Below, piece after piece: positions 33,941 to 48,780 of a stretch of DNA of 64,000 nt (within the stretch, counting starts at the first letter, position 1; the number at the start of each line of letters is the position of its first letter). The notes beneath the pieces are model-generated. The model was not told the DNA's origin. It searched no databases and saw nothing but the letters and a program-made list of their open reading frames with translations. A program made the translations under genes and the position numbers. Source of the stretch: Lonsdalea britannica (GTDB lineage: Bacteria; Pseudomonadota; Gammaproteobacteria; Enterobacterales; Enterobacteriaceae). The stretch covers positions 180,425 to 244,424 of the forward strand of contig NZ_LUTN01000005.1 in assembly GCF_002111595.1 (NCBI RefSeq). Reading direction: 5' to 3'.

Positions 33941-33979
33941 TGACAGTTAAATGTACGAAATATGACATTTTTATGACAC
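33941..33979 (-). promoter_or_regulatory. Tandem Pho box (PhoB binding site) upstream of pstS
   Basis: Read on the minus strand, four 7-base half-sites lie 11 bases apart: TGTCATA, TGTCATA, GTACATT, TGTCACC. The first two and the last fit the PhoB consensus CTGTCAT with A/T-rich spacers. They end about 95 bases before the pstS start, as in other enterics. Confidence 0.85.
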
Positions 33980-34743
33980 ACCCCCGCGTTTACCATGACG
34001 CTTCGATGCCCCCCTATTTCGTAGTTAATTCGCGCTTTTTTACGCCTTCGCCGTTTAATTTATCTTCACCATTTTCACCTGGCCTCAACGGTAATTAACG
34101 CCGAATTAAACGACCCGCCGATTTATTTTTCTTCTCCACGAATCATTCTATGAACTCGCCTTTATGCGTCAGAAATGACGAATTAAGGTCACTCACGAAG
34201 GCAAAGAATACAGCCCTAACCAGGTTGTAAGCCAGACTGGTAATTATCCATAAAATCAATCATTAGCATCAAAACAGATCGGAATGAAACGGGATTGAAA
34301 TATAAAAAAATCGGCAGAGAATAATTTTTATCGATGATTTTGATTAGGAATGGAAGTGCGCTGAATATGTTCTTATAAGAAACGGAGGAGATAAAAAATA
34401 GAAAGAATCGAGATATCGGATAACCCGGGAAGGAAATAGGTTATCCGATAAATAAGAGAGAGGCTTACTTCCAGCGGTGGAAAATCAGCCAATAATTAAA
34501 GCATCCATATTGCCAATTGTTCGATGCACATAATTATCAGCTTTCCAAACCTAGACCCACTACCATAATCAACAATAAGAAAAAATCGTCAACCTCTGCC
34601 CTGTCCACCGATGCCTTACCCACACCACAGAAAAATTCGCTTGCTGGTTGAACTTGCCGGTTGCTCCAAAGTGGAAAAGTATGCCCCATCCGTTGCTCCC
34701 TAGCATTGGTTCGCTGGGCGGAAAAATTTATAACGGAATTAAA
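33980..34743. other. Long gene-free stretch between pstS and glmS
   Basis: About 760 AT-rich bases with no open frame I would call on either strand and no tRNA-like fold noticed. E. coli has fimbrial or other accessory genes near this point. It could hide a small RNA or eroded genes. Confidence 0.4.
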
Positions 34744-34800
34744 GAAAAAGGAAAAAATAACGTCAGCCAGAGAATATAAACATTATTTCACTGGCTGACG
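34744..34800 (-). terminator. Terminator of glmS
   Basis: CGTCAGCCAG and CTGGCTGACG form a perfect 10-bp stem (arms 34761-34770 and 34791-34800), 13 bases after the glmS stop, followed on the transcribed strand by a T-rich tract. Confidence 0.9.
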
Positions 34801-34812
34801 AGGCAGGGTTAA

Positions 34813-36648
34813 TTACTCAACGGTAACGGATTTAGCCAGGTTGCGCGGCTGATCCACATCCGTCCCTTTAATTAAGGCGACGTGATAAGCCAGCAGCTGA
34901 AGCGGCACGGTGTAGAAGATAGGGGCGATGACTTCTTCCACATGCGGCAACGGGATGATTTTCATCATATTGCTGTCCGAGGTGAATCCCGCTTCTTCGT
35001 CCGCGAAGACATACAGCTCGCCGCCTCTGGCGCGCACTTCTTCAATGTTGGATTTGAGTTTTTCCAGCAAATCGTTATTCGGCGCCACCACCACGACCGG
35101 CATATCCGCATCAATCAACGCCAGCGGGCCGTGTTTCAACTCACCGGCAGCGTACGCTTCCGCGTGAATGTAGGAGATCTCTTTGAGCTTGAGCGCCCCT
35201 TCCATCGCGATGGGATACTGGTCGCCACGGCCCAGGAACAGCGCGTGGTGTTTGTCGGAGAAGCCTTCCGCCAACGATTCAATCAGCTTGTCCTGAGACA
35301 GTATCTGCTCCAGGCGCGCAGGCAAGGCCTGCAGAGCATGCACAATATCATGCTCGACCTGAGGAGCCATACCGCGCAGGCGCCCAATGCGCGCTACCAG
35401 CATCAGCAAGACCGTCAGCTGAGTGGTGAAAGCCTTGGTCGACGCCACGCCGATTTCGGTGCCCGCTTTGGTCATCAGCGCCAGGTCGGACTCGCGCACC
35501 AGCGACGAACTCGCGACGTTACAAATCGCCAGCGAACCCAGGTAGCCGAGCGACTTGGACAGACGCAGCGCCGCCAGCGTATCGGCGGTTTCTCCAGACT
35601 GGGACAGCGTAATCATCATGCTGTTACGACGCACGGCAGGCTTGCGGTAACGGAATTCGGAAGCGATTTCGACGTCGCACGGAATACCGGCCAGCGACTC
35701 GAACCAGTAGCGGGACACCATCCCGGAGTTGTAGGAGGTGCCGCAGGCGATAATCTGTAAATGCTCGACTTTAGACAGCAGTTCATCCGCCTGCGCGCCC
35801 AGCTCGGACAAATCGATCTCGCCGTGGCTAAAACGGCCTTCCAGCGTGTTTTTGATCGCCAGAGGCTGTTCATAAATTTCTTTCTGCATGTAATGGCGGT
35901 AGGCGCCTTTGTCTCCGGCATCGTACTGCACGCTGGATTCGATCTCTTCGCGCGTCACTTCCGCACCCTGACGATCGAAAATACGTACCGTACGGCGAGT
36001 GACTTCGGCGATATCGCCTTCTTCCAGGAAGATAAAGCGACGCGTAACCGGCAGCAGCGCCAGCTGATCGGAAGCGATGAAGTTTTCCCCTACGCCACGG
36101 CCAATGACCAGCGGGCTACCGGAACGCGCGGCCACCAAAACGTTGGGATCGCGGCTGTCCATCAACACCATACCGTAAGCGCCGCGCAGCTGAGGAATGA
36201 CGCGTTTGACGATATCAATCAGCGAACCGCCGTTCTCTTTTTGTTCCCAGCGCACCAGATGCGCGACAACTTCCGTATCCGTTTCGGAAACAAATCGAAA
36301 ACCTCGAGCGGTCAGCGTTTCACGCAGCGGCTCATAGTTTTCGATAATACCGTTATGCACCACGACGATGTTTTCAGACACATGCGGGTGTGCATTCGTT
36401 TCCGACGGTTCGCCATGCGTCGCCCAACGCGTATGGGCGATGCCGGTGCCGCCGTGCAGCGGATGTTCGTCCGCCGCCTGAGCCAGCATCTGCACCTTGC
36501 CCAGACGACGCAGACGGGTCATATGCCCTTCGTTATCGACAACCGCCAGACCGGCCGAATCATAGCCCCGGTATTCCAGACGGCGTAACCCTTCCAGCAG
36601 GATTTCAGCAATATCTCGTTGCGCGACTGCGCCTACAATTCCACACAT
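34813..36648 (-). CDS. glmS: Glucosamine-fructose-6-phosphate aminotransferase
   Basis: Makes glucosamine-6-phosphate from fructose-6-phosphate and glutamine, the first step toward cell-wall amino sugars. The 611-residue protein has an N-terminal glutaminase with the nucleophile Cys2 (MCGIVGAV), the [16 protein letters not shown] loop, and two SIS sugar-isomerase domains ([21 protein letters not shown]), ending in [13 protein letters not shown]. It lies downstream of glmU as in E. coli, where glmS mRNA is controlled by the GlmZ small RNA; a similar control is likely but not shown here. Confidence 0.98.
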   Translation of the reverse strand: MCGIVGAVAQRDIAEILLEGLRRLEYRGYDSAGLAVVDNEGHMTRLRRLGKVQMLAQAADEHPLHGGTGIAHTRWATHGEPSETNAHPHVSENIVVVHNGIIENYEPLRETLTARGFRFVSETDTEVVAHLVRWEQKENGGSLIDIVKRVIPQLRGAYGMVLMDSRDPNVLVAARSGSPLVIGRGVGENFIASDQLALLPVTRRFIFLEEGDIAEVTRRTVRIFDRQGAEVTREEIESSVQYDAGDKGAYRHYMQKEIYEQPLAIKNTLEGRFSHGEIDLSELGAQADELLSKVEHLQIIACGTSYNSGMVSRYWFESLAGIPCDVEIASEFRYRKPAVRRNSMMITLSQSGETADTLAALRLSKSLGYLGSLAICNVASSSLVRESDLALMTKAGTEIGVASTKAFTTQLTVLLMLVARIGRLRGMAPQVEHDIVHALQALPARLEQILSQDKLIESLAEGFSDKHHALFLGRGDQYPIAMEGALKLKEISYIHAEAYAAGELKHGPLALIDADMPVVVVAPNNDLLEKLKSNIEEVRARGGELYVFADEEAGFTSDSNMMKIIPLPHVEEVIAPIFYTVPLQLLAYHVALIKGTDVDQPRNLAKSVTVE

Positions 36649-36829
36649 ACAATGGTATTCCTATAGAGGCGACATACTGTGTCACCGATGAAGTCTTTGA
36701 CCTGATTAATCCGGTATATTCCGGGCTCCCCGAGCCTTGTAGAGTGGGGAATTATTATGTTTTGGCCTGCAAGTTCGCGCATCAGTGTGAAAAGGCAGGA
36801 CAAAACCGTCTTTCATCAAGACAATGCGC

Positions 36830-36898
36830 ATCCCGCCCCTGTTCGGGCGGGATGATCTATTCGACGACGGCGCATATCCGCCGCCATCGTCGAATAGA
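36830..36898 (-). other. Two strong hairpins in the glmU-glmS intergenic region
   Basis: Directly after the glmU stop, TCTATTCGACGA pairs with TCGTCGAATAGA (arms 36856-36867 and 36887-36898) with further GC pairing inside. Next, ATCCCGCCC pairs with GGGCGGGAT (36830-36838 and 36845-36853). Neither is followed by a T-run on the minus strand. In E. coli this junction is cut by RNase E and then glmS is regulated separately, so these may be processing or attenuation structures. Confidence 0.6.
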
Positions 36899-36899
36899 T

Positions 36900-38270
36900 T
36901 TACTTTTTCTTCGCCGGTCTCTGCCAGCCAGCGATATTCGTCTGCTGGACACGGCTGAGCACCAACTCGTTCTCGCCGACGTCGCGAGTGACGGTGGTCC
37001 CCGCGCCGAGAGTCGCTCCCTTAGCAACGCGAACCGGCGCCACCAGTTGGGTGTCCGAACCCACGAACACATCATCGCCAATGATGGTCTGATGTTTGTT
37101 GGCCCCATCATAATTACAGGTGATGGTGCCAGCGCCGATATTGACGTTCGCGCCGATATCAGCATCGCCTAAATAGGTCAGGTGACCGGCTTTGGAGCCT
37201 TTACCCAAACGGGCTTTTTTCATTTCAACGAAGTTGCCGACGTGAGCCCCTTCGGCCAGCTCCGCGCCGGGACGCAGACGTGCAAATGGCCCGATGGTGC
37301 ACTTCGCTTCCAACACGGCGTCTTCTAACACCGAGTATGGACTGACTTCGCAATCATCACCAATGACGCTGTTTTTGATCACGCAGCCCGCGCCAATCGT
37401 CACGCGATCCCCCAGAGTGACGTCGCCTTCCAGTATGACATTGCTGTCAATGGTGACGTCACGGCCAAACTTCACGTTGCCGCGCAGATCGAAGCGCGCC
37501 GGATCCTGCAGCATCACTCCCGCCAGCAACAGCTTCTCCGCCTGCTCCTGCTGGTAGATACGTTCCAGACGCGCCAGCTGGAGACGGTTATTAACGCCTT
37601 CCACCTCGCTGGCACACTCAGGGTGTACCGCTGCAACGCGACGACCCTCTTGAGCGGCCATCGCAATGATATCGGTGATGTAGTATTCGCCCTGCGCATT
37701 GTTATTGGTCAGCTGGCTGAGCCAACGCTTCAGATCGCGACCGCCCGCGACCAGAATACCCGTATTGATTTCGCCGATTTGACGCTGCGCTTCGCTGGCA
37801 TCTTTATGTTCCACAATGCCGACGACCTCATGGTCCTGCCGTACGATGCGGCCGTACCCGGTGGGATCGTCCACATTCACGGTCAGCAGGCCGATACCGC
37901 CGTCAGGCTTGGCTTGAACCAGACGCTTCAGCGTCGCTTCGGAGATCAGCGGAACATCGCCGTACAACATCAGGACATCTTCGTCATCGCTAAACGCAGG
38001 TGCCGCCTGCTGCATCGCATGGCCCGTCCCCAATTGTTCAGCCTGCAACACCCAGTTCAGCGCTTCGCCGGACAGCGTCTTTTTGAGGCGATCGCCGCCG
38101 TGACCATAGACCAGATGAACGCGCTCAGCGCCCACCTTCATGGCGGTATCAATCACGTGTTGAACCATCGGTTTACCCGCCAGCGGGTGGAGAACTTTGG
38201 GAAGATCGGAATACATGCGTGTCCCCTTGCCGGCGGCAAGAATCACGACGCTGATAGCACTGTTCGACAT
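36900..38270 (-). CDS. glmU: Bifunctional GlmU (UDP-GlcNAc pyrophosphorylase / GlcN-1-P acetyltransferase)
   Basis: Makes UDP-N-acetylglucosamine for peptidoglycan and LPS. The N-terminal nucleotidyltransferase has [28 protein letters not shown] and YGDVPLI; the C-terminal half is a left-handed beta-helix acyltransferase with hexapeptide repeats ([47 protein letters not shown]). With the ATG at 38270, preceded by AGGA, it has 456 residues, the E. coli length; an ATG two codons upstream is the alternative. Confidence 0.97.
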   Translation of the reverse strand: MSNSAISVVILAAGKGTRMYSDLPKVLHPLAGKPMVQHVIDTAMKVGAERVHLVYGHGGDRLKKTLSGEALNWVLQAEQLGTGHAMQQAAPAFSDDEDVLMLYGDVPLISEATLKRLVQAKPDGGIGLLTVNVDDPTGYGRIVRQDHEVVGIVEHKDASEAQRQIGEINTGILVAGGRDLKRWLSQLTNNNAQGEYYITDIIAMAAQEGRRVAAVHPECASEVEGVNNRLQLARLERIYQQEQAEKLLLAGVMLQDPARFDLRGNVKFGRDVTIDSNVILEGDVTLGDRVTIGAGCVIKNSVIGDDCEVSPYSVLEDAVLEAKCTIGPFARLRPGAELAEGAHVGNFVEMKKARLGKGSKAGHLTYLGDADIGANVNIGAGTITCNYDGANKHQTIIGDDVFVGSDTQLVAPVRVAKGATLGAGTTVTRDVGENELVLSRVQQTNIAGWQRPAKKK

Positions 38271-38487
38271 AGGCATCCTGACTGAAACTGATTGGTGCCC
38301 ACTAAGTGGGACGAATGAAAGTTAACCCTATTATTACACCGGATTACTACATATTTTTCAGCGAAAAATCCCGCTTGGCCTCATTTTGCGAGATAACGCC
38401 GACGAAATGGCGAATTCCTTCGCGGAGGCGACCCTTTTACGACGTTTTCAGGTATTGCTCCCCACAACATCGCCCGGACCACGGGTA

Positions 38488-38525
38488 TAAAAAAAGCCAG
38501 CAGGTAAAAACCGGCCGGCTTTTTG
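38488..38525 (-). terminator. Terminator of the atp operon (possibly two-way)
   Basis: AAAAAGCCGGCCGG / CCTGCTGGCTTTTTTT on the minus strand forms an imperfect stem with a T-run, 13 bases after atpC. The A-run on the other arm would also serve plus-strand transcripts. Confidence 0.85.
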
Positions 38526-38538
38526 GAGACTGTCTCTG

Positions 38539-38961
38539 TTACATCGATTTTCTGGTCAGCTCGATAACGCGCAGTTTAGCAATGGCTTTGCTCAGTTCAG
38601 CAGAGGCCTGAGCATAATCCACGTCACCGTGTGAACTACGGATATGCTCTTCAGCCTTACGCTTCGCTTCCAAAGCCCGCGCTTCATCAAGATCCTGCCC
38701 ACGGATGGCGGTATCAGCCAACACGGTGACCGCATTCGGCTGTACCTCAAGGGTACCGCCGGACAGGTAGATGAACTCTTCATCACCGTGTTGCTTAACA
38801 ATACGCACCATACCAGGCTTAATGGCCGTCAGCAGGGGGGCGTGACCAGGGTAAATCCCCAGCTCGCCTTCGCTACCGGTCACCTGAATTTTCTGTACCA
38901 GACCGGCGAACATTGCCTGTTCCGCGCTCACGACATCCAGATGGTAAGTCATAGCAGCCAT
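38539..38961 (-). CDS. atpC: ATP synthase F1 epsilon subunit
   Basis: A rotor-stalk subunit of 140 residues that links gamma to the c-ring and can inhibit ATP hydrolysis. The text [46 protein letters not shown] and [20 protein letters not shown] is nearly that of E. coli. It is the last gene of the atp operon, 20 bases after atpD. The last residues form the C-terminal helices used in inhibition. Confidence 0.98.
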   Translation of the reverse strand: MAAMTYHLDVVSAEQAMFAGLVQKIQVTGSEGELGIYPGHAPLLTAIKPGMVRIVKQHGDEEFIYLSGGTLEVQPNAVTVLADTAIRGQDLDEARALEAKRKAEEHIRSSHGDVDYAQASAELSKAIAKLRVIELTRKSM

Positions 38962-38981
38962 GTCACCCTCCTATCAAGGCG

Positions 38982-40406
<1,425 letters not shown>

Positions 40407-40411
40407 CTAGC

Positions 40412-41275
40412 TTAAACCGCGGAGGCTCCCCCGACGATCTCGGTGAGTTCCTGAGTGATGCTGGCCTGACGAGCTTTGTTGTATACCAACTGCAGCTCTT
40501 TAATCAGATTACCGCCGTTATCGGTGGCGGCCTTCATCGCAACCATTCGCGCGGCCTGTTCGCTGGCCAGGTTTTCTACGACGCCCTGATAAACCTGAGA
40601 TTCCACATAGCGGCGCAGGAGGGTATCCAGCAATGCTTTAGGGTCCGGCTCATACAGGTAATCCCAGGACTTCTTCTTCAACGTGCTGTCTTCCGCCGGG
40701 GGAAGAGGCAACAGCTGAACAACCTGAGGCTCCTGAGACATGGTATTGATGAATTTGTTGCTCACCACATACAGCTTGTCCAGACGACCTTCGTCATAGG
40801 CCTGCAGCATGACTTTTACCGATCCGATCAATTCAGACAGGCTGGGGGCATCGCCCATACCCGTTACCTGAGCGAGAACGTTTCCGCCAACGGAATTGAA
40901 GAAAGAGACGCCTTTCGAACCTACCAGCGCCAGATCGCTTTCTACGCCCTTATCGCCCCACTCTTTCATCTCGGCCAGAAGCTTTTTGAACAGGTTAATA
41001 TTCAAGCCACCGCACAGGCCACGGTCTGTAGACACCACAAAATACCCGACGCGCTTAACTTCGCGCTCTTCCAGGTACGGATGTCTGTACTCCAAATTAC
41101 CTAACGCAAGGTGACCAATCACTTTGCGAATAGTTTCAGCATAAGGACGGCTGGCCACCATACGATCCTGCGATTTACGCATTTTGGAAGCGGCGACCAT
41201 CTCCATCGCTTTAGTGATCTTCTGCGTATTCTGGACGCTTCCGATCTTACTACGTATCTCTTTTGCGCCGGCCAT
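40412..41275 (-). CDS. atpG: ATP synthase F1 gamma subunit
   Basis: The central rotor shaft, 287 residues: [34 protein letters not shown] at the N terminus and [19 protein letters not shown] at the C terminus are the conserved coiled-coil parts. E. coli has the same length. Spaced 47 bases before atpD. Confidence 0.99.
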   Translation of the reverse strand: MAGAKEIRSKIGSVQNTQKITKAMEMVAASKMRKSQDRMVASRPYAETIRKVIGHLALGNLEYRHPYLEEREVKRVGYFVVSTDRGLCGGLNINLFKKLLAEMKEWGDKGVESDLALVGSKGVSFFNSVGGNVLAQVTGMGDAPSLSELIGSVKVMLQAYDEGRLDKLYVVSNKFINTMSQEPQVVQLLPLPPAEDSTLKKKSWDYLYEPDPKALLDTLLRRYVESQVYQGVVENLASEQAARMVAMKAATDNGGNLIKELQLVYNKARQASITQELTEIVGGASAV

Positions 41276-41327
41276 CTTAGCTTCTCCTCAATAGCCTAGC
41301 GGTCTGCCGTGAGGCAGACGCGGGCAA

Positions 41328-42869
41328 TTACCAGGACTGGGTTGCTTTAAAAGTATCGAGGATAGTTTTGAATTGACCCTCGATTTCATCGTTATAAGCA
41401 CCCGTCTGGTCGATCTGCTGCAGAAGTTCGCCGTGCTCACGGCTGGCATAGGCCAGCAGCGCCGCTTCGAAGCTTCCCACTTTAGACAGCTCAACGTCTT
41501 CCAGGTAACCGCGTTCTGCTGAGAACAGCACTAGAGACTGCTGCGCGATGGACATCGGCGCATACTGTTTCTGTTTCAGCAGTTCAGTCACTTTCTGACC
41601 GTGGTTCAGCTGTTTACGCGTTGCATCATCCAGATCGGAGGCAAACTGAGAGAACGCCGCCAGTTCGCGATACTGTGCCAGAGCGGTACGAATACCACCG
41701 GACAGTTTCTTCATGATCTTGCTCTGCGCTGCACCACCCACACGAGATACGGAGATCCCTGGGTTAACAGCAGGACGAATACCAGCGTTGAACAGGGTAG
41801 ATTCCAGGAAGATCTGACCATCGGTAATGGAAATAACGTTGGTCGGAACGAACGCGGAAACGTCACCTGCCTGAGTTTCAATGATAGGCAGCGCCGTCAA
41901 AGAACCCGTTTTGTCCTTCACTTCACCGTTGGTGAATTTTTCTACGTACTCCGAGTTGACACGCGCAGCACGTTCCAGCAGGCGGGAGTGCAGATAGAAC
42001 ACATCGCCCGGGAATGCTTCACGGCCCGGCGGACGGCGCAGCAGCAGAGAAATCTGACGATAGGCGACAGCCTGTTTGGACAGGTCATCGTAAATGATCA
42101 GTGCGTCTTCGCCGCGGTCACGGAAATACTCGCCCATCGCACAACCGGCATAAGGCGCCAGGTACTGCAGAGCGGCAGATTCGGAAGCCGTAGCCACAAC
42201 CACGATGGTGTTAGCCAGCGCGCCATGCTCTTCCAGTTTGCGAACCACGTTGGAAATCGTGGAGGCTTTCTGGCCGATAGCGACGTAGATACATTTGATG
42301 CCGGAATCACGCTGGTTGATGATGGCATCAACGGCCAGCGCGGTTTTACCGGTCTGACGGTCGCCGATGATCAGCTCACGCTGACCGCGGCCGATCGGAA
42401 TCATCGCATCGACGGATTTGTAACCGGTCTGAACCGGCTGGTCGACAGACTGACGTTCGATTACGCCCGGCGCAATCGCTTCAACGGCCGCGAAGCCGTC
42501 GTGCTCTACCGGACCTTTACCGTCGATAGGCGCACCCAGTGTGTTGACCACTCGGCCCAGCAGGCCGCGGCCTACCGGAACTTCCAGGATACGGCCGGTG
42601 CATTTCACTTTCATGCCTTCGGCCAGGTCCGCATACGGACCCATCACCACGGCACCCACGGAGTCGCGCTCCAGGTTCAGTGCGATGGCATAACGGTTGC
42701 CGGGCAGAGAAATCATTTCCCCCTGCATGACATCGGCCAGACCGTGTACACGGATGATCCCGTCACTGACGGAAACGATAGTACCTTCGTTATGAGCTTC
42801 GCTCACAACATTGAACTGAGCAATCCGCTGCTTGATCAGTTCACTGATTTCGGTGGAATTCAGTTGCAT
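41328..42869 (-). CDS. atpA: ATP synthase F1 alpha subunit
   Basis: The regulatory nucleotide-binding subunit, 513 residues. P-loop GDRQTGKTA at about 169-177 and the arginine-finger region SISRVGG-like VSRVGGAAQ are clear. N terminus [16 protein letters not shown] is as in E. coli. 52 bases separate it from atpG and 12 bases from atpH. Confidence 0.99.
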   Translation of the reverse strand: MQLNSTEISELIKQRIAQFNVVSEAHNEGTIVSVSDGIIRVHGLADVMQGEMISLPGNRYAIALNLERDSVGAVVMGPYADLAEGMKVKCTGRILEVPVGRGLLGRVVNTLGAPIDGKGPVEHDGFAAVEAIAPGVIERQSVDQPVQTGYKSVDAMIPIGRGQRELIIGDRQTGKTALAVDAIINQRDSGIKCIYVAIGQKASTISNVVRKLEEHGALANTIVVVATASESAALQYLAPYAGCAMGEYFRDRGEDALIIYDDLSKQAVAYRQISLLLRRPPGREAFPGDVFYLHSRLLERAARVNSEYVEKFTNGEVKDKTGSLTALPIIETQAGDVSAFVPTNVISITDGQIFLESTLFNAGIRPAVNPGISVSRVGGAAQSKIMKKLSGGIRTALAQYRELAAFSQFASDLDDATRKQLNHGQKVTELLKQKQYAPMSIAQQSLVLFSAERGYLEDVELSKVGSFEAALLAYASREHGELLQQIDQTGAYNDEIEGQFKTILDTFKATQSW

Positions 42870-42881
42870 GCTCCAGTCCCC

Positions 42882-43415
42882 TTAAGACTGCAAGACGTCT
42901 GCCAGACGATCCAGACGACCACGAATACTGCCGTCTATCACCATATCGCCTGCGCGAATGATCACGCCGGCCATAACAGACTTATCAATTTTGCAATTCA
43001 GCTTCACTTTACGTGACAGACGTTGTTCCATCGCAACCGCTATCTTGGATAGCTGCTGCTCGTTCAACGTCGTGGCGGAAATCACATCGACATCAACTGT
43101 CGATTCCTGTGCCGCACGAAGTTGAACAAACTGTTCCAGTACTTCAGGAAGCACCAGTAAACGCCCGTTTTCGGCCATAACCCGAATCAGGTTTTGGCCC
43201 GCATCATCCAGTTGATCACCGCACACCTCGATGAAGGTATTCGCCAGCGTTTGCGGCGCGACAGCGCCGGAAAGCAACTCGGCGATCTGTTCATCTCGGC
43301 TTACTTCCGCAGCAAATGCCAGCATGTACTGCCAGTGTTCAACCGCCTGGTGTTCTGCGGCAAAGTCAAAAGCTGCTTTGGCGTAGGGGCGAGCTACCGT
43401 GACAAATTCAGACAT
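42882..43415 (-). CDS. atpH: ATP synthase F1 delta subunit
   Basis: A 177-residue stator subunit that joins alpha to the b-dimer (OSCP homologue). N terminus [22 protein letters not shown] and C terminus [34 protein letters not shown] are conserved. Length equals E. coli. Confidence 0.98.
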   Translation of the reverse strand: MSEFVTVARPYAKAAFDFAAEHQAVEHWQYMLAFAAEVSRDEQIAELLSGAVAPQTLANTFIEVCGDQLDDAGQNLIRVMAENGRLLVLPEVLEQFVQLRAAQESTVDVDVISATTLNEQQLSKIAVAMEQRLSRKVKLNCKIDKSVMAGVIIRAGDMVIDGSIRGRLDRLADVLQS

Positions 43416-43429
43416 CAGCCCCTTCCTCC

Positions 43430-43900
43430 TTACAGTTCAGCGACCAGTTTATCGACGATGTCGCTGTTAGCAGCTTCATCCACGGAACGTTCAATAATTC
43501 TCTCGGCACCCGCAATGGCCAGCGAGGCGACCTGCTTACGCAGCTCTTCGCGAGCGCGCTTGCGTTCAGCGTCAATCTCAGCCTGGGCCTGCGCCACAAT
43601 TTTGTTGCGTTCCGTTTCTGCTTCCACTTTCGCTTCTTCCAGAATCTGAGCGCGTTGCTTATTCGCCTGCTCAATAATGACCTGAGCATCCGCTTTAGCT
43701 TTCTTCAGTTGATCGGTCGCATTGGCCTGCGCTAGGTTCAGATCGTTCTTGGCGCGTTCAGCAGAAGACAGACCGTCAGCAATTTCTTTTTGACGCTTCT
43801 CAATGGCTGCCATAATCGGCGGCCATATGTACTTCATGCAGAACAGGACAAACAGGACAAACGCAATGGCCTGGCCGAGGATTGTAGCGTTAATATTCAC
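43430..43900 (-). CDS. atpF: ATP synthase Fo b subunit
   Basis: Peripheral stalk, 156 residues: one N-terminal membrane span ([27 protein letters not shown]) followed by a long, charged coiled coil ([20 protein letters not shown] onward). Family length is 156. Starts 63 bases after atpE. Confidence 0.98.
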   Translation of the reverse strand: MNINATILGQAIAFVLFVLFCMKYIWPPIMAAIEKRQKEIADGLSSAERAKNDLNLAQANATDQLKKAKADAQVIIEQANKQRAQILEEAKVEAETERNKIVAQAQAEIDAERKRAREELRKQVASLAIAGAERIIERSVDEAANSDIVDKLVAEL

Positions 43901-43943
43901 AGCACAATGCCTCTTCGTAAGTTAAATGGTTGATGTTCCATCA

Positions 43944-44221
<278 letters not shown>

Positions 44222-44252
44222 TCAGTTAAAACGTTATTGTGTTGAAAGAAAA

Positions 44253-45463
<1,211 letters not shown>

Positions 45464-46096
45464 GACGCTTGCTCTCCCCGTACCTTTTCTCAGAGGTATG
45501 CTGAATAAAGTCGTATAAAACTGCCTTTAGAGCATCGAGTCAAGCAGCAAAAAACGAGCAAATTATACGTTTCAGCCAAGCGAATTCAATCAATAAGTAG
45601 CCAAAAGGTGAACGATTATTTAAATTTATTTCAGAAGCCTTATTTTTACTAACTATGCTGTTAACACGACTTTAATAAAACCAGCACTAAATCGGCTACA
45701 TTGTGTGATATTACTCACATAAAACAAGCTACAGCGTTTTATATACGATCGGCTTTTTTTTTGTCTTTAGCAAAAATAGCTATTTTTATTTATTTAATTT
45801 CAAATAGTTAAAAACCAACACTCAGCAAACATAACAAAACCACAGCGGAAACCGGTTATTGACATTCCGGATAATTTTATCTCACATCATTAACACATAT
45901 CCGTCACGTAAAACGGCAGCGAAACTGTCAGGCTGTTTAAAAAAACCACACCCCACATTCCCGTCAAAATGCATTAAAGACACCGCTGTGTAACATCACA
46001 TTAAAAATTACTGAGGCCGCTAATTTATCACGCGCACGTCCCTGACTATCGGGTGAAAAGTGCAATTACTTCGTGCTTATTTGATAAAAAACAACA
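45464..46096. promoter_or_regulatory. Upstream region of the atp operon
   Basis: 633 AT-rich bases between rsmG and atpI with no gene I can support. The atp operon promoter is expected in the part near 45464-45700; long A/T tracts near 45750-45850 would favour bending or IHF/H-NS binding. No precise element is claimed. Confidence 0.5.
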
Positions 46097-46717
46097 TTAA
46101 AGCTGACGCAGAATGACCAAATGACGCTCCCCTTCCTGCTCGGGTACATTCAATTTGACGATCGACTCGGCGGAAATCCCTTCAGGCAAGGCATGCAACT
46201 CATCGTCGGGAAGGACGCCTTTAAGGGCGTAGAAACGGCCCTGAGGTCGCGCGGGAAGATGATGGCACCATTCGACCATATCCTGCAGAGACGCGAACGC
46301 GCGGCTGATGACGCCGTCAAACGCAGGCTCAGCAGGGAAGTCCTCTACACGGCTCTGTACCGGTTCAATATTTTCCAACTGCAGCTCATGCTGCACCTGA
46401 CGCAGAAAACGTACACGCTTGCCCAGGCTGTCTAACAGGACGAAATGAGCGTCAGGACGGATGATGGCCAACGGAATGCCAGGCAGACCCGGACCGGTGC
46501 CGACATCGATAAAGCGCTGTCCTTCCAGATGCGGTTCTACCACCAGGCTATCCATGATGTGACGCACCAGCATTTGGCCGGGGTCGCGCACCGAAGTCAG
46601 ATTGTAGGCCTTGTTCCACTTATTCAGCAGTTCAACGTACTGTATCAGCTGTGTTTTCTGGCGATCGGTCAACGTTATGCCAGCGCTGTCCAGCAGGTGG
46701 TTTAGTTTCGTAAGCAC
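46097..46717 (-). CDS. rsmG: 16S rRNA (guanine527-N7)-methyltransferase
   Basis: A SAM-dependent methyltransferase of 206 residues acting on G527 of 16S rRNA; loss gives low-level streptomycin resistance. Motif I is [36 protein letters not shown] and the VISRAFASL stretch follow. It lies 69 bases after mnmG, its usual partner. Confidence 0.97.
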   Translation of the reverse strand: MLTKLNHLLDSAGITLTDRQKTQLIQYVELLNKWNKAYNLTSVRDPGQMLVRHIMDSLVVEPHLEGQRFIDVGTGPGLPGIPLAIIRPDAHFVLLDSLGKRVRFLRQVQHELQLENIEPVQSRVEDFPAEPAFDGVISRAFASLQDMVEWCHHLPARPQGRFYALKGVLPDDELHALPEGISAESIVKLNVPEQEGERHLVILRQL

Positions 46718-46786
46718 GCAAAATCCTGATTTTTCGTTCTGTTAGCTTGATAGACATGATGCAGCGCGGCGTTAAGCCGCGCTCTG

Positions 46787-48676
46787 TTAGGCGCTGCGGC
46801 GCAACATCCCTTGTTTCTTCAACCACACCAGCAAGATGGAAATGGCGGCGGGAGTAACGCCGGAGATACGGGACGCCTGGCCGATCGAGCCGGGCTTGTG
46901 ATCGTTGAGTTTGGCGACCACTTCGTTCGACAGTCCGCTGACCTGACGATAATCCAGGTCAACAGGCAGCAAGGTATTTTCATTACGCTGCTGTTTTTCG
47001 ATCTCTTCCAGCTGACGGGCGATATAGCCTTCGTATTTGACCTGAATCTCGACCTGCTCCGCCGCTTTGGCATCACTCAGCGCCGGTGCGAACATCGGCA
47101 ACTGCGTTAGCAGCGCATAGTCAATTTCAGGGCGACGCAGCAAATCTTCACCGTTGGCTTCGCGAGACAATGGCGCTTTCAGCAGCGTGTTGATTTCGGC
47201 AACCTGCTCAGAATGCGGGTGGACGAACACATCACGCAGGCGTTGACGCTCTTTTTCGATGCTTTCCAGCTTCTCGTTGAAGTGCGCCCAGCGAATATCG
47301 TCGACCATGCCCAGTTCTCGACCTTGTTCGGTCAGACGCAGGTCCGCGTTGTCTTCACGCAGCATCAGACGGTATTCCGCTCGCGAAGTGAACATGCGGT
47401 ACGGTTCTTTGGTGCCCAGCGTACAGAGATCGTCCACCAGCACGCCGATGTAGGCCTGATCGCGACGCGGGGTCCATCCATCCTGTTCGAAGGCCAGTCG
47501 TGCGGCGTTGAGTCCCGCCAGCATGCCCTGAGCCGCCGCTTCTTCGTAACCGGTGGTGCCGTTGATCTGGCCGGCAAAGAACAGGCCGTGGATAAATTTG
47601 TTTTCCAGCGTCGGTTTGAGATCGCGCGGATCGAAAAAGTCATATTCGATCGCGTAGCCAGGACGAACAATGCGTGCATTTTCCATCCCGGCCATAGAGC
47701 GAACAATCTGCCATTGCACGTCAAACGGCAGGCTGGTTGAGATACCGTTCGGGTATATCTCGTTGCTGGTCAGCCCTTCCGGTTCCAGGAAAATCTGATG
47801 AGCATTACGGTCGGCAAAGCGCATGACTTTGTCTTCGATAGACGGGCAGTAGCGAGGTCCGATGCCTTCGATAACGCCCGCGTACATCGGGCTGCGATCC
47901 AGATTATTACGGATCACCTCATGCGTACGTTCGTTGGTATGCGTGATGTAGCAGGGCATCTGCGCCGGATGCTGACTGGCGCTTCCCATGAAGGAGAACA
48001 CCGGCATCGGGTTGTCGCCATGCTGCTGGCCCAGAACGCTGAAGTCGATAGTGCGAGCGTCGATGCGCGGCGGTGTGCCTGTTTTCAGGCGGCCGACGCG
48101 CAGCGGCAGTTCCCGCAGACGTTTAGCGAGCGGAATGGACGGCGGATCGCCAGCACGGCCACCGCTGTAGTTATCCATCCCGATATGAATTTTGCCGTCC
48201 AGGAAAGTCCCGACGGTCAGAACAACGGATTTAGCGCGGAATTTCAGTCCCATCTGGGTGACAACACCCACCGCGCGATCGTTTTCCACTATCAGATCGT
48301 CGACAGCCTGCTGGAAGATCGTCAGGTTCTCCTGATTCTCCAGCGCCGTTCTCACCGCCTGTCGATACAGGACGCGGTCTGCCTGAGCTCGGGTAGCGCG
48401 TACTGCCGGGCCTTTACTGATGTTTAGTATCCTAAACTGAATACCCGCCTGATCGATCGCGCTGGCCATCAGGCCACCCATGGCGTCGATCTCTTTGACC
48501 AGATGTCCTTTTCCGATCCCGCCAATGGCTGGATTGCATGACATTTGTCCTAACGTATCAATGTTATGCGTCAGTAAAAGGGTTTGACGTCCCATTCGAG
48601 CAGAAGCCATCGCGGCTTCTGTGCCGGCGTGACCTCCGCCGATCACGATGACGTCAAAAGGATCTGGATAAAACAT
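46787..48676 (-). CDS. mnmG: tRNA uridine-5-carboxymethylaminomethyl modification enzyme MnmG
   Basis: An FAD protein of 629 residues that, with MnmE, modifies U34 of several tRNAs. The FAD site is [12 protein letters not shown], followed by [22 protein letters not shown], the catalytic Cys region MPCYITHTN and the C-terminal [25 protein letters not shown]. The ATG at 48676 gives the E. coli N terminus MFYPDPFDV and exact family length; the open frame extends upstream to 48757 without support. oriC lies directly upstream. Confidence 0.98.
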   Translation of the reverse strand: MFYPDPFDVIVIGGGHAGTEAAMASARMGRQTLLLTHNIDTLGQMSCNPAIGGIGKGHLVKEIDAMGGLMASAIDQAGIQFRILNISKGPAVRATRAQADRVLYRQAVRTALENQENLTIFQQAVDDLIVENDRAVGVVTQMGLKFRAKSVVLTVGTFLDGKIHIGMDNYSGGRAGDPPSIPLAKRLRELPLRVGRLKTGTPPRIDARTIDFSVLGQQHGDNPMPVFSFMGSASQHPAQMPCYITHTNERTHEVIRNNLDRSPMYAGVIEGIGPRYCPSIEDKVMRFADRNAHQIFLEPEGLTSNEIYPNGISTSLPFDVQWQIVRSMAGMENARIVRPGYAIEYDFFDPRDLKPTLENKFIHGLFFAGQINGTTGYEEAAAQGMLAGLNAARLAFEQDGWTPRRDQAYIGVLVDDLCTLGTKEPYRMFTSRAEYRLMLREDNADLRLTEQGRELGMVDDIRWAHFNEKLESIEKERQRLRDVFVHPHSEQVAEINTLLKAPLSREANGEDLLRRPEIDYALLTQLPMFAPALSDAKAAEQVEIQVKYEGYIARQLEEIEKQQRNENTLLPVDLDYRQVSGLSNEVVAKLNDHKPGSIGQASRISGVTPAAISILLVWLKKQGMLRRSA

Positions 48677-48780
48677 GGTACTGCACCTCGCGTGGTTGCG
48701 AACGATCGTTACGGCCCTGGGGTGGGGGATTCTACTCAAGTTTGTTCGAACGACCAAGCGCGGTTGATCGTCAGGTAATT

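Noticed and set aside
34882..35760. 292-codon frame antisense to glmS
   Set aside because: Shadow of glmS; composition (His, Gln, Arg) is typical of reverse-strand reading.
41601..43016. 471-codon frame antisense to atpA/atpH
   Set aside because: Same reason as the atpD shadow; it spans two real genes.
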